Part shown: positions 1 to 13,031 of the stretch, piece after piece | Position numbering within the stretch: position 1 is the stretch's first letter | Layout of the letters: each line of letters starts with the position of its first letter | Origin: Chiridota heheva | Lineage: Eukaryota > Echinodermata > Holothuroidea > Apodida > Chiridotidae | Assembly: GCA_020152595.1 (NCBI GenBank) | Contig: JAIGNY010003850.1 | Coordinates: 321,001-385,000 of the forward strand | Direction of reading: 5' to 3' | Length of the DNA stretch: 64,000 nt | The notes under the pieces: generated by a model | Told to the model about the DNA's origin: nothing | Databases searched by the model: none | The model's input: the letters and a program-made list of their open reading frames with translations, nothing else | Translations under genes and position numbers: made by a program

Positions 1-1574
1 CACAAAGAACTGGCTATTTGTGGTGATAGCAATGTGCCACCATGAATAAAGATTACAATCACGATCAGTCCTAGGCAGTCCGACTGCCATCATTGACAAA
101 TATTCATTCAAAGGGACAAAGTCTGACATAAACCTTATTTCATATTATAGAATTAGAAATAAAACATTTTTCTGACAAAGTTTCATACCCCCAATTCAAA
201 CACAGTTTTTGTAAGTATTTAAATCTTAAATGCTTCTACTATGGGAGCCACCATTTTGATTTTAGAACATGGTAGGAATGCTTTGTATTTAATCTATCTC
301 AAGTTTTCTAGCTTATGAGAAATTGTTTTCTTTTTGTCAGGGCCAAGAACATTTTTGTGTATACGTGAAATTATCAAAACAAGCTGTTAAAACTTTGTGT
401 CACATCATTTTGAAATGAAAACTTTAATGCAATTTCTAAAGAAATACGTTATAATTCTTGTACGCATTGCACTTTTTATCTAGGAATTGAAATTTGACAG
501 GAAATTATTGGTTTTAATCGACTAATCTGTGCTGAGATTTACATGTCGTGTGATAAAGCAACAGCAAATTCCCGCTTTGTAATATTTTTAAGAGGGAATT
601 CTGATAAAAGAGGGGGATTCCCTCTCACTGATGTGAACACTTGAGATTTCAATACAGATTTGGACAAAATGGCAGCCTCCATGTGTCACGTCAAATAACT
701 TGAGATAGGAATAAGATTTTGACTCGCTGTTTTTGGTACTTGGTTTAGATTTTAATCCTGTATCATATGAAATCAAGATGGTATCAGACTATGCTTCCCT
801 CTACAACCATATTTAATTCTCCTCTTCCACCCTCTCTCTACTTTGTTTTTGTTTCACCCATGCACCTCCCCCCTCTTGATCACAGCTTTCTGACCTTTTG
901 TTCTTGAATTTCTCTCATTCTCCCCTGTTTCCTTTCCTTCCTATCTCTAGAATGATCTGACCTCTCAGGCACAATTTGACCCTCGTTGTCATGGTGCCAT
1001 TAAGCCCTCATCAAACAAACAAACCAACTTTATGTCTCCTTTAAATACCTAAAGGAAGGAAACTTAAAAGGAAGTTAAATTTTGATGAGATAGTTGTCAG
1101 ACTTGTAGTTTTTCAACAGCCACATGGTAGAGGAGCATTGTCTTTGATTTGTTTTCATATTTCATCAAGCAATATGCCTTCCAAACACATTTTGAACATC
1201 TGTGACACTTTGTCGGTGAAAACATGCAATGATTTGCACTCACGGGAAAACCACGCTTGATACATGTGCTTTCAAACTGAAAATATCTTTTCTACGATAC
1301 TTCCACCAAATTTGCAACAATTTCCTGCACAAATACCCAAGTGAACGTAACGAATTAGGCCTTTAAAGGTGACTGATTTGACACTGACTGTAATGGTAAA
1401 CTGCTTTGTTTCCACCGTCAAGCTGGTTGTTAAGATTTATGCACGTTATTATGACATCATCCCGAATACTCCGATAGAAAGATTTAAGGGGAGGAACGTT
1501 GAAGGAAGATTGATATACTTAAAAAAATTATTTGTATTTTTTTGTAAATACTATAAAATGCATCTCTGCATGAT
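1..1574. other. No gene recognised; AT-rich intergenic or intronic DNA
   Basis: I see no convincing exon, tandem repeat or transposon end here. Open frames are short and lack splice-site support. A pyrimidine-rich patch lies near 800-960. Confidence 0.5.
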
Positions 1575-2137
1575 TAAAGGATTAGTTCAGGGGTCCAGCA
1601 AGTCTATCTCATATGAAAGAAACAAAATAGTGAGAGAAAAAAAAGCATTCAACGATCTTATTTTGTTAAGGAGATATCTTAGTTTAAAATTTGGTATTAT
1701 TTGTGTAGAAACGACTGAAATCAGACTAATTGTGATGTCATAGCCTCAGATTCATCAAAGTGTTTGTAATCTATCATATTTTGTCCTGCGGATTTGTGGC
1801 TCAAAAACCATGGGATTTGTCAACTAGGAAGGGTTTTTCTAATATACCAACCACCTGAAGAAAGTTTAAGGGAAAATAATTTAGATAGTGAAAAAATAAA
1901 ATAAACTTTCTTTAAAATACATTAACACTTGTTAAGAATGTGAGGAGTGAGGATGAAGACACAACCTTCCATAGTAGATTATTACACCAGTCATTTCTTC
2001 ATAGATAAGACCGAGCTTTAAACTTGAATATCTCCTTAATGGAATAAGATTTTTGAATGCTTTCTATACCATTTTGTTTCTTTTGAAGTCCTCTTTCATA
2101 TTCGATGGATATGCTTGACCACTGAAATAATCCTTTA
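1575..2137. mobile_element. MITE-A copy 1, non-autonomous element with long inverted repeats
   Basis: The element begins TAAAGGATTAGTTCAG and ends with the inverted form ..CTGAAATAATCCTTTA. The outer ~140-150 bases on each side are inverted copies of each other; both contain AACAAAATgGTg, an AAGCATTCAA-like run and TTAAGGAGATAT. There is no coding capacity beyond spurious frames. At least four related copies occur in this window (3207, 7843, 21946 and 55722), which establishes it as a dispersed element. The superfamily is not resolved, because the target duplication cannot be read clearly. Confidence 0.8.
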
Positions 2138-3206
2138 ACCCTTTTGCCCATCTTATGTATGCTAGTATGGTGTTTTTCTTTCCCATAAATTTTGATGACA
2201 TTCAGTATTTAATCTGTATTTGAATGACATAACATAAGCTTTGTACAGTAGTTTTGCTATTTCAATATTTCTGTTAACTTTTCTATGCCTTCTTAATCTT
2301 TTCAGTCATGCAAAGACAATAATCTTGTTGTTTTGAATGTTCTGATTGACTAAGGTCCGCATACCTACTGTCGTTAGCACAGAGATCAATTTTGCATGCA
2401 AATAAGAATTTGTCAATTACTTTTCAATAGTTTGGTAACACAATTTCCGAGTGATTGTTTTTTAGCTCAGATATTATTGATATTTAGTATGTTGCATCGT
2501 TTATGATATATTGTAACAAGGGAAATCCAATTTTAGTTTAAAATATTGGATGAAGTATCTAATGCTTATAATGAAATGCATGTTTAGTAATCATGGGTAG
2601 GGTCTGTGGGGGTATGGAAACTTCAGAAAAGAGGCGAGGTACATTGAATGACCATAATAACTGTGCTTGCAAATGCATAGATATTTTGGTGTTTTTTTTT
2701 TTAAGATAAATTTAAATTTCATTTGTTTCACTTTCATTTTGAAAGTGCAGAATAAATTTCATAAAATGGAATTCATATTTGGTTACTAACATTTTTAAGT
2801 TTCCCTTGAAACTGTTTTGGTCATGGAATACTTTAAAAAGCGATAAGCAAATTTAGGAATGTTTTCTCGTATCTGAATTTTAACATTCTGTCATTTAGTC
2901 ATGAATCTTGGGTTTTTATTATTGTTATGAAAGGCAAAGTTTTTTTTTTCTTCTCATATGATTAATTAATCGGCCATTTTTGCCCATTTAAAATAATCTA
3001 TGTTATGCTATGCTTTAAGAAATTGAATTTTTAAAAATGAAAAAAGTGAATTTTTGTGTTAATCTTTATCGTTTGAGTTAGCCAGTCTGTTCTTAATTTC
3101 ATAAGTTTGATTTTAAATTTAATAGTTGTCTGATTTGCAATATTTCACCTGAAGAAGCAGATGTAAGTTATTATGATAAGAATGAGTGGTGTGAGTGTAA
3201 GACAGT
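2138..3206. other. No gene recognised between two MITE-A copies
   Basis: AT-rich sequence with homopolymer T runs near 2690 and 2940. No exon or repeat boundary was seen. Confidence 0.5.
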
Positions 3207-3771
3207 TAAAGGATTACTTTAGTAGTCAAGCATGTCCATTTTATGTGAAAGACTTTAAAAGAAACAAAATGGTGAAGAAACTACTTCAATATCTTATTCC
3301 GTTAAGGAGATAATTCAAGTTTAAAGCTCATCTTATCTGTATAGAAATGACTGGTGTAGTAAGTCTACTATGAAAGGCTAGCGCACTCATCCTCACATTC
3401 TTAACAATTGCAAATGTTTTTAAAATTTATTTTACTTCTTTACTTTTTGAAGTAAGTTTTTCTCAAACTTTCTTCAGGTGGTAAATTATAATTACCCTTA
3501 CTAGTTTCTGTTTGACTACTTTCCTGACATATCCAATTGTTTTAAAGCCACACAACCACAAGTCAAAAAATGATAGAATACCTGAAAGCTGATGAATCTG
3601 AGGCAGTGACATGACAACTAGTCTTGATTTCAGTTTGTTCAACATGAAACCAAACTAAACTTAAATATATCCTAAACGGAATAAGATTTTTTGAATTTTA
3701 AAGGCTTTCTTCATCATTATGTTTCTTTATTATCCTCCTTCATATAAGATTACTACTAAACTAATCCTTTA
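3207..3771. mobile_element. MITE-A copy 2, complete
   Basis: Begins TAAAGGATTACTTTAG and ends with inverted CTAATCCTTTA. At about 565 bp it matches copy 1 end to end, including the central landmarks GTAGTAAGTCTACTATG, CCTCACATTCTTAACAAT and TTCAGGTGGTAAATTATAA. This is the best local reference for the intact length of the element. Confidence 0.8.
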
Positions 3772-4857
3772 ATGTAAAGATTGATCAGTGTTTGTTCTGG
3801 GACATGACAAACTAAAATTGTAAAAAATGACTGCTTTGCAGTAGTGCATAATATTTGTCTTGCTAGTAAAACAATATCATTTTTTTTCTTAAAGGTGCTT
3901 ATTATTTTTAAGGATTAGAAACATCTATTTCCTTTAATTTTTATACTAGAATGATAGAAACAACTTTGGCTTTAAATTAAGAGTTGTTGGAATGTGAAAT
4001 GAAATTTGTTGGGAGTTGAAATTTTTGGAGTAATTTTTAGGATTATGTGACTCTGGTCATAGATAGGTAGAGCCAAATTAAGAATATGGGAGACATACAT
4101 AAGGGAATAATTTACACTGATAGATAAGAAGGGATCAGTAAGGGAAGTTTTTACAAATTTAACTGAATGTATTCCCATGTACTTTAAAAATGGCATGCTG
4201 CATGTACATAAAGCATTGCTTTTTTCGCCGTATAAATACAATTAACATCATTAATGGCTTAAGTTACCAAAAGCAACCAGTGTAAATAAACTTCTTTCAG
4301 TGAAGAGGTGGGGGTCTAGAATGTATGGAGGTAGAAGCATAAAATCTACACCACACCCAAGGTTGTGGCAATCTCATAAGTGTAGGGGAGGGGAAGGTGC
4401 ATATAACATCTCTTACAATTCCACAGTTTAAATAGTAATTAGGGCACAACATATTTGGTTCAAGAAGCCTAGGATTAAAATCTAGGATATAGTTTGGGTA
4501 TCATTGTGATTGGAAAAGATCAATTTTGACAACTTTTTGTGTATAAGATTTTTCATAAATGGAATTTCCAAACTGAACAATATTTGTTTTCTTTTAAGTT
4601 TAAGGTTTGTAAGTCATATACGCATGGAATGTATCAAACTTGGGAGATTTGATGAGATGTCCTCATAATTTAGTATGTTTTGTTTTCTTTCATTGGGAGT
4701 TGGATTTGTTAGAGCAAAAAAAAAAAGTAATTGTAAAATACGCTCAGCATAAGCAGCATGGAGATTGCTTTTACCTCAAATATATTGAGAATTATATTTG
4801 GCCTGTTGTTCCTTTTTCCAAGAGATAATATAATGTCCATTATGTATCAAAAGAGTA
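3772..4857. other. No gene recognised
   Basis: AT-rich sequence with short open frames on both strands but no motif or splice support. It leads directly into the G-rich minisatellite. Confidence 0.5.
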
Positions 4858-6595
4858 CGGTTGGCATGGGGTATAAGTATCCATGGAGAGTGGGTGACCA
4901 TGGGGTGTGGGTTACCATGGGGTGTGGGTGACCATGAGGTGTGGGTGATTATGAGTAGGTGACCATGGGGTGTGAGCAGAGATAAGATATGGGGTGTGGG
5001 TGTCTATGGGGTGTGGGAGACTGGGATGTGGGTGACTATGGGATGTGGGTGTCTATGGGGTGTGGGTGACTATGGGGTGTGGGTGACTATGGGGTGTGGG
5101 TGTCTACGGGTGTGGGTGTCTATGGGGTGTGAGTGACTATGGGGTGTGGGTGTCTATGGGGTGTGGGTGACTATGGGGTGTGGGTGACTATGGGGCGTGG
5201 GTGACTATGGGGCGTGGGTGTCTATGGGCGTGGGTGACTATGGGGCGTGGGTGACTATGGGGCGTGGGTGACTATGGGGCGTGGGTGTCTATGGGCGTGG
5301 GTGTCTATGGGGCGTGGGTGTCTATGGGGCGTGGTGTCTATGGGGCGTGGGTGACTATGGGGTGGGTGACTATGGGCGTGGTGACTGGGGCGGGGTGACT
5401 ATGGGGCATGGGTGACTACGGGCGTGGGTGACTACGGGCGTGGGTGACTACGGGCGTGGGTGACTACGGGCGTGGGTGACTACGGGCGTGGGTGACTACG
5501 GGCGTGGGTGTCTCACGGGCGTGGGTGTCACGGGCGGTGGGTGACTATGGGGTGTGGGTGACTATGGGGTGTGGGTGTCTATGGGGTGTGGGTGACTATG
5601 GGGTGTGGGTGACTATGGGGTTAGGGTGACTATGGGGTGTGGGTGACTGGGGCGTGGGTGTCTATGGGGCGTGGGTGTCTATGGTGCGTGGGTGTCTATG
5701 AGCCGTGGGTGTCTATGGGGCGTGGGTGTCTATGGGCGTGGGTGACTATGGGGCGTGGGTGACTATGGGGCGTGGGTGACTATGGGGCGTGGGTGACTAT
5801 GGGGTGGGTGACTATGGGGCGTGGGTGACTATGGGGCGTGGGTGACTATGGGCGTGGGTGTCTATGGGGCGTGGGTGACTGGGGCGTGGGTGTCTATGGG
5901 GCGTGGGTGACTATGGGGGTGGGTGTCAATGGGGGGTGGGTGTCCATGGGGTGTGGGTGACTGGGGGTGGGTGACTATGGGGCATGGGTGACTATGGGGC
6001 GTGGGTGACTATGGGGCGTGGGTGACTATGGGGCGTGGGTGTCTATGGGGCGTGGGTGACTGGGGTGGGTGACTATGGGGGTGGGTGTCAATGGGGCGTG
6101 GGTGGCTATGGGGCGTGGGTGACTATGGGGCGTGGGTGACTATGGGGCGTGGTGTCTATGGGCGTGGGTGACTGGGGGTGGGTGACTATGGGGGTGGGTG
6201 TCAATGGGCGTGGGTGGCTATGGGCGTGGGTGACTATGGGGCGTGGGTGACTATGGGGCGTGGGTGACTATGGGGCGTGGGTGTCTATGGGGCATGGGTG
6301 ACTGGGGGTGGGTGACTATGGGGGGTGGGTGTCAATGGGGGTGGGTGTCCATGGGGTGTGGGTGTCTATGGGGTGTGGGTGTCTATGAGGTGTGGGAGTG
6401 AATATGGAGTGTGGGAGTGAATATGGAGTGTGGGAGTGAATATGGAGTGGGGGTCACTGTGGGAGTGAATATGGCGTGTGGGAGTGAATATGGAGTGGGG
6501 TCACTGTGGGAGTGAATATGGGGGGTCACTATGGGTGTGAAGGGGTGACCATGGGGTGTGAAGGGGGTGACCATGGAGTGTGAGTGACCACAGGG
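4858..6595 (+). repeat. G-rich minisatellite, ~15-17 bp unit, ~1.7 kb
   Basis: Units read approximately GGGGTGTGGGTGACTAT, with GGGGCGTGGGTGTCTAT and shorter variants. The array drifts from TGTGGG units at the edges to CGTGGG units in the middle. G-runs of 3-4 are spaced by 3 and 7 bases throughout, which satisfies the canonical G-quadruplex pattern on the plus strand. Reading frames crossing the array (for example a His/Thr/Pro-rich minus-strand frame near 6383-6700) follow from the repeat and are not treated as genes. Confidence 0.95.
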
Positions 6596-7327
6596 CCATG
6601 TGTGGGTATGTCTCCTTATAATGATCTTGCTGGGCCCCATAAATTCATCACAATCTGAAGCATGATGGGTGCATCCATACATACCCTTGTGCTGTTCCAT
6701 TATGATAAAGAATAAAAAAATCTATTTGGAAGCAAAACCATTTTCATATCTGGAAAATAAATCTATTGAATACAGTTCTTGAATCACAAATCGAACAAAC
6801 AATAACTAATCAACATTCATTACTGTAAATTGGTAATCCCTGATACAAACTGAAAACTTCAACTGAAAGAAATAATAATTAAGCAAAAAATAGAGCATAA
6901 TACGTTATTTATCTTACTGGAATACATTGCTACTTCAAACCTTTGACTTAACGTTTTGGTAGCACCTGCAGGAATGTTTCTATTTAATGGCTGTCACTAT
7001 GTTTCTGCCCTTCTTTGATAATATAAAAAAACTGAATACAAAATAACCTCTATTTTATTCTAAGAGAATTCAAGATGACCACTGATTACGTGTTGGCTTG
7101 ACCTGTCGTCAATTGTGTATAAAGTGTATAAACAAACAAAAATATCACCCCACCTTTTTACCTATTCACCCTAGTCATAGATGGTATGCAGAGGAAACTC
7201 CTCCAACCCCTCCCTGTACCCTATCCCCCAAATATTATACTTTTGGGTATATTTGCAAGCAAAATTTGAGAAAATTTATGCTCGGTTAGTTGGGCAATTT
7301 CCATTTGCCCCCAACAAAATCCGACCC
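6596..7327. other. No gene recognised
   Basis: AT-rich unique-looking sequence between the G-rich minisatellite and a MITE. Nothing here is supported as coding. Confidence 0.5.
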
Positions 7328-7709
7328 TAAAGGCCGTAACACACTGAACGCAACGCGGCGAGCGAATTTTTAAATAATCATACAGGAAACAAAAGCTTTG
7401 ACTTTTTGCTTACACACAATCGGAAGTTCACAATTGAGGATTTCTGATGATACTGGAAAATTTGCTAAAAATGCTTTTTGTTCAAATTGGAGAAAATCGC
7501 TTTAGTGGGGCGCGATTTTCTGTCGTGACGCAAATTTTGCTTAAATGGCCGTAGAAACGCCCTTTCAATTAGTTTTTAGTTATCATCTGAATAGCCATAC
7601 GATGACAATCCTCTAAAAATGAGGTCAAAATATTTCTTTTCTTTTGTTTTATTCAATTTTGTTTAAAAAATCGCTCGCCGCGTCGCATTCGGTGTGTAAC
7701 GGGCCTTTA
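7328..7709. mobile_element. Short MITE with ~42-bp terminal inverted repeats
   Basis: The left end TAAAGGCCGTAACACACTGA continues through CGCGGCGAGCGA. The right end carries the inverted counterpart, TCGCTCGCCGCGTCGCATTC followed by GGTGTGTAACGGGCCTTTA. The arms are GC-rich in an AT-rich setting and bound about 300 bp of AT-rich non-coding interior. Size and structure fit a MITE. Confidence 0.8.
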
Positions 7710-7842
7710 TGCCTATGTTGGTAACTTCCCCTCAGAAGATTAATTGCAAAATTTAACAAACAAACTGCTGCCAGGATAACTTTACATCCAGAAAACATTT
7801 CACCACATTATTCAAATATTATAATAGTGACTTTATCATTCA

Positions 7843-8563
7843 ATAATTAGCTCAGTGGTCAAGCAATTTATCTCATATGAAAGAGGACTTTAAAAGAAAC
7901 AAAATGGTGAATAAAATATTGAAACTTGAAGTTTAAAGCTGTTGTCTGTGTAGAAATGACTGGTGTAGTAAGTCTACTATGGGTGGATGGTTCTCTCATC
8001 CTCTCTTAACAATCATCAAAGTATTTAAAAGGAAATTGATTTTACTATTGAATTTGTTTTACTTTAAATCAGGTGGTATATTAAAATTTCCCTTACTAGA
8101 TTCTGTTTTACCACTTTCCTGACATATCCAATGGTTTTAAAGCCATAAAATCGCAGGATAAAATATGATAGAACACATAAAGACTGAAGAAACTGAGGCT
8201 ATGACATCACATCTAGTCTGATGTTAGTCATTTCTACACAAATTATACCAAACTTCAAACTTAAATATCTTCTTAACAATATAAGATTTTTGAATGCTTT
8301 CTTCACCATTTTGTGTCTTTTCAAGTTCTCTTTCTATAAGATGAACATGCTTGACCCTTGAACTAATCCTTTAATCGAATAATATTTTTGAATGCTTTCT
8401 CCACCATTTTGTGTCTTTTAAAGTTCTCTTTCATACAAGATGAACATGCTTGACCCTTGAACTAATCCTTTAACCGAATAATATTTTTGAATGCTTTCTC
8501 CACCATTTTGTTTCTATTTGAAGTCTTATTTCATATAAGATGGACCACTAAACTAATCCTTTA
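7843..8563. mobile_element. MITE-A copy 3 with triplicated right terminus
   Basis: The left arm (ATTAGCTCAGTGGTCAAGC..) and the centre match copies 1 and 2. The right terminal segment is present three times in tandem, starting near 8281, 8379 and 8478 (period 98-99 bp), each ending ACTAATCCTTTA. The three units differ slightly, so the amplification is not recent. Confidence 0.8.
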
Positions 8564-9094
8564 ACAACTTGGAATACTGAATGGTGGTAGGTAATGAACA
8601 AGGTATGCATAGACATCCCTTCTCAAAATAAGGTCCATTTTTAAATTAAAATTATATACTTTAAAATTATCAAATATAATTATTTTAAAGAATAAATGTA
8701 TTTACAGTTGAAATGAGTATATACAACATTTCTTTATTCAAACAAGTATGCGTGACTTGGATTGCAACATCCAGTAACTTACAACTTGAATTGGCTAGAA
8801 GACTCCCAATTAAACTTTATTACTAGAAAGTATTACATAACTTAATTCTTAATTTATCATGAGATGGGATGAATACTAGTTATGGATTGTGTGTGACACT
8901 TCAATTCAGCCCTTTTTAAGACAAACACTTGACTTATTATGAAGCAAATTTACAATTTGCCACAACCAACCAGTCATATCTAAAAATAATAATAGTAATA
9001 ATGATAATAATAATAATATTGTGTTCTGCTACTACATGCAACACTTATCTCTCATTCAAGCATATCCTTTCTTAACCTGTCCCATATACCTGAA
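8564..9094. other. No gene recognised
   Basis: AT-rich sequence with a short ATA/ATAATA run near 8985-9018. No gene support. Confidence 0.5.
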
Positions 9095-9842
9095 CTCCAG
9101 ATCACACCTCTCCAACTCACACCTCTCCCCTCCAACTCACACCCTCCTTCAATTCACACCCCTTCCCCTCAAATTCACACCTCTCCCCTCCAACTCACAC
9201 CTCTCCCCTCCAACTCACACCTCTCCCCTTCAACTCACACCTCTCCCCTCCAACTCACACCTCTCCCCTCCAACTCACACCTCTCCCCCTCCAACTCACA
9301 CCTCTCCCCTCCAACTCACACCCTCCCCCTCCAACTCGCACCTCCCCTCCAACTCGCACCTCTCCCCTCCAACTCACACCTCTCTCCCTCCAACTCACAC
9401 CTCTCCCCTCCAACTCACACCTCTCCCCCTCCAACTCACACCTCTCCCCCTCCAACTCACACCTCTCCCCTCCAACTCACACCCTCCCCTCCAACTCACA
9501 CCTCTCCCCCTCCAACTCACACCTCTCCCCTCCAACTCACACCTCTCCCCTCCAACTCGCACCTCTCCCCTCCAACTCGCACCTCTCTCCCTCCAACTCG
9601 CACCTCTCCCCTCCAACTCGCACCTCTCCCTCCAACTCACACCTCTCCCCTCCAACTCACACCTCTCCCCTCCAACTCACACCTCTCCCCTCCAACTCAC
9701 ACCTCTCCCCTCCAACTCACACCTCCCCCTCCAACTCACACACCTCCCCTCCAACTCACACCTCTCCCCCTCCAACTCACACCTCTCCCCCTCCAACTCA
9801 CACCTCTCCCCTCCAACTCACACCTCTCCCCCTCCAACTCAA
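9095..9842 (+). repeat. C-rich minisatellite, ~18-20 bp unit, ~0.75 kb
   Basis: Units read CTCCAACTCACACCTCTCCC with one- or two-base length changes in the C-run and a CTCGCACC variant. The array is strongly strand-asymmetric. It opens long frames on both strands (Ser/Pro/His/Leu repeats on plus, Glu/Gly/Trp repeats on minus). These are consequences of the repeat, and no start context, splice site or domain supports a protein. A CT-rich flank extends to about 10060. Confidence 0.95.
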
Positions 9843-10108
9843 TTTCCAATCTTTTCAAGAACAGTCCTACCTCCAACTTCATCACCTTTCTCCACAGCAA
9901 TTTATTCCACCTGATATAAACCTCCCTTTCCTTCCCTTCCCAGCCTTACCTTCCTTTTATTACCTTAACTTCTTTCCCTTATTCATCTTCTCTCCCTCCT
10001 TCCCTCTATCCCACCTCTCTGTCCTAACTCAAGCACCTTAGTTTTTAACACCCTCTTGGCACATTTAACTGACTGTCACGGTGCTGTCAAACATCAACAA
10101 ATCAAACC

Positions 10109-10335
10109 ATCTTATATAGTGCTGAATCCTGCACGCTCACAGCGCTTAGAATAGAACGAGGTGGCTGCCACAAAGGGGGCACAAGCCTGTACTATTATCC
10201 TGCTCCAATGCTGAGCACCAGGTGAGAGGACAGCAGGTCCCATGAGTCTTTGGTATGACTCGACCAGGGACCAATCCCATGACCTTCCACCTTGAAAGCA
10301 GTGCTCTACCACATGCAAAGGCTTCGTTGATCAGG
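10109..10335 (-). mobile_element. tRNA-derived SINE (SINE-A), copy 1
   Basis: Read on the minus strand, the head carries an A-box-like TGTGGTAGAGCACTGC and a degraded B-box region (GGGATTGGTCCC). The body follows with GTCGAGTCATACCAAAGACT and ends near CTATATAAGATGG. From memory this layout resembles tRNA-headed SINEs of echinoderms. A related copy lies at 16127-16640. Confidence 0.75.
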
Positions 10336-10609
10336 AAGCATATTTGCAGAACCACTAGTGGATACAGGATTTTCTTTGGCGTTGTGTGGTCCAAGGGCCG
10401 GATAAAGTTCTGATTTCTTGATTAAGTGTTCAATATTCTAATGAAAACTTAAATCCATTTTTAACTTCATGAAAATTAGCAAAATAAACACCCAAACATT
10501 TTGATCGAGAACTCCTAAGATACAATAGAGCATTGTTTAACTTGGTTTGGACGTGGGTGATTTTAATGAGATCCCTAGCAGTGACTTGAGTCCACGACAA
10601 AAAGATTTA

Positions 10610-11190
10610 ACATTTCATAACAAGATGACGGGCTAAGAAGGGTTAGTCACCCCATAGAAAGTCTGAACTAACACCACCACCACCACAAAAATATAAAAAA
10701 TCAAAGACGCCCAGAGTTAGTAAAGAACTTATTAATGTTGACTGAAATTGTGAAGATAATTGGAGCTAAGTACCAACTCGGGCAAACCATTCCACTCATT
10801 TATCTTTGCAAAAAAGCTAAAATGCTGAATAAAAATCCGTGAGAACACTTTAGTGAACTTGAAAACTGTTACCACGTGTCACATGAGTATTAGCTGAAAC
10901 ATGCAAAAAATATCAGGAAGTCAAAGCATCACTACCAGATAGGAATTTAAAAACTTGACCCATATCGCCATTTACTCTTCTCAACTCGAGCATGGTCAAA
11001 CCAAGAATTTGGAACCTAGATTCATAACAGATTCCTCAGGTAATAAGTCTAGTAATTCTTCGCTGAACCTGCTGCAAAATGGTACCTGCTCCAAAATGAA
11101 CTTATCCTTCTCATAAAAGGGACTTCAAGCCTGAATAGCATACTCAAGTTAAGACCTGACTAACTGCTTATACAAATTAAGAACAACCGC
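10610..11190 (-). mobile_element. LINE-B 3' fragment, copy 1
   Basis: On the minus strand this encodes remnants of the C-terminal part of a non-LTR retrotransposon reverse transcriptase: LYKQLV followed by a tyrosine-containing YAIQA segment, QRR-TRLI, and FKFLSG further on, then a final W-N-LPE-like block. It is full of stops and has a small internal duplication near the QQVQRR segment. It aligns by eye with 49707-50700 (plus) and 22247-22433 (plus). Confidence 0.75.
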
Positions 11191-13031
11191 ACTAACAAGA
11201 AAACAATTTGAAATGCATCTAGTGGCTTTTCAGCGTTTTTCTGGTTTATGTGGTAGAATCAGAGAATGTTTATATCTCTGGATGGGAAGTCATCCAATAC
11301 AGTTCAACTATAAGGAACGCACATTTTTAAATGTGTTCACTGATTAAGTGGAACAAAGATTCGTGCCCAGAACACAATTAACTTAACAACATTAGTGTCA
11401 AATAGGTCTAGCAATTATAACCACCCTTTCATATTCCTTCTACAAGTGTTCTTAGCTACACATTCTAGGAAAACAGTTATCGTAATACTTTTACATACTA
11501 TCACAATTTTCAATTCAGTTTTAAATTTACACCCGAACAACCAAACTTGAGTTGAATTTAAATTGAGTTATTAGAAATTCAAGAGAAACATGAGAGAGTA
11601 TTGCACATAATTGAGATACAGTATGAATGGCATTGTTACATAATTAAAGAATTAACTAATTATTTTTTTCTCCTAATTGAAAAAAAAAAATTGTCTTTGG
11701 CACATGAACACTATGGCTAACGGCTGCTGAGGGCAAAGGCTGTGTACAGAAGCAAATATACATGAAGGCACCAAGGAAATCAACCAAAATATAAATTTCA
11801 CTCTGAATCATTAATTTTTAAAAATAAAATATAAAGCACTTGCTATTTAAGATCTATCAATAAGGATTTTTTTTTTTTTAAAGTTCTGAGAAAAACAACT
11901 AAATGACTATATTCTCTACATGTGAAATGCACCTTTCAAATCTTGCAGGATTTACAATTCTCCGCTGGTTACACCAGCCAAAAAGTATGCGAGAATAGGC
12001 GACAGTCTCTGATGATGTACTTTCAATAAACTTGGGAGTAAATATGTTAATGTACTCCCAATAATTAAAAGGCGGAGCACATGACTGAGATACTGTCAAG
12101 TCCAGTGTTCAAAGTTCGGTCAGGTCTAACTCGTTTTTCCACAGCTATGCAGACAAAAATCGCCGAACATTTAAGCGGAAGCATTTCGTCTGTAGCTCCT
12201 ACTCTTCATTCATTTGTTGAGAGAAGTGACAGTGGTTAAATGGTGCACACCATCCTTCAGAGGGGACGTTAAGCCGTCGGTCCCGATGGAAGGACAGCAA
12301 CATCCTACCTGGTTTTCTGAATGCTATTCAAAAACAGAAGCGTGTCAACGCTGTGTTCATTCACTTCCTGTCCCGGTCCAGGCAAGTTTAGGACGCTGTC
12401 TCTAGCTGCAGCCTGAAGGATTTGACTGGCGCACAAAGAGACGATGTAGAATTGTGATATTGTGCATTATAAGAAACCGATTACAAATATCAACCTTAAT
12501 CAACCTTATCTGTAAAGCGTATATATGAGTTGGGAGGAACAGAGGCAGTTTATGTTGAACCGAGCGAGGTAGAAGAGATCCATCATGTCACCATATAATG
12601 GACAAGCTAAGTAATAATAGTATGAGTATATGTCACAAAAACTGCAATCACTAATTAATGCCAATTTTCTAATAGCTAAAAAAAATTCAAATTGGTAATA
12701 GAATTTACTGAAAATGACCTTTATGTCAACATATCCCCCGGCTCTCCTCCCACACTCACACTGTTGACTGAATGGGATGTTTTATGGCAGCCATTCAATC
12801 TTGGAGTGAGCATTCATCAATCACAGGCAAATTTTTCCAAGAAAATTAAATAAGATGAATCATTAAATGAATATGATTACTAAAGAAGGTGTTTCAGCTG
12901 ACATCATGCGGTCACATGACTTTGTTTACATCACCATTTTGTGGGTCAAAACCAAAGTCGTCTGCTGTACACTTAATTAGATTTACATACGTTTGCAAGT
13001 TGTTATATAAGATTATTTTCGTAAGATAATT
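11191..13031. other. No intact gene; repeat-like debris
   Basis: Mostly AT-rich. Positions ~12230-12290 (CCTTCAGAGGGGACGTTAAG..) resemble the tail of a dispersed repeat known from aquatic invertebrates, but I cannot delimit it. Nothing here is supported as a gene. Confidence 0.4.

Noticed and set aside
1369-1743. 124-codon plus frame
   Set aside because: Its second half lies in MITE-A; no other copy keeps the frame.
9021-9914. 297-codon Ser/Pro/Thr/His plus-strand frame
   Set aside because: Nearly all of it is the C-rich minisatellite; unit-length changes would shift the frame and there is no domain outside the repeat.
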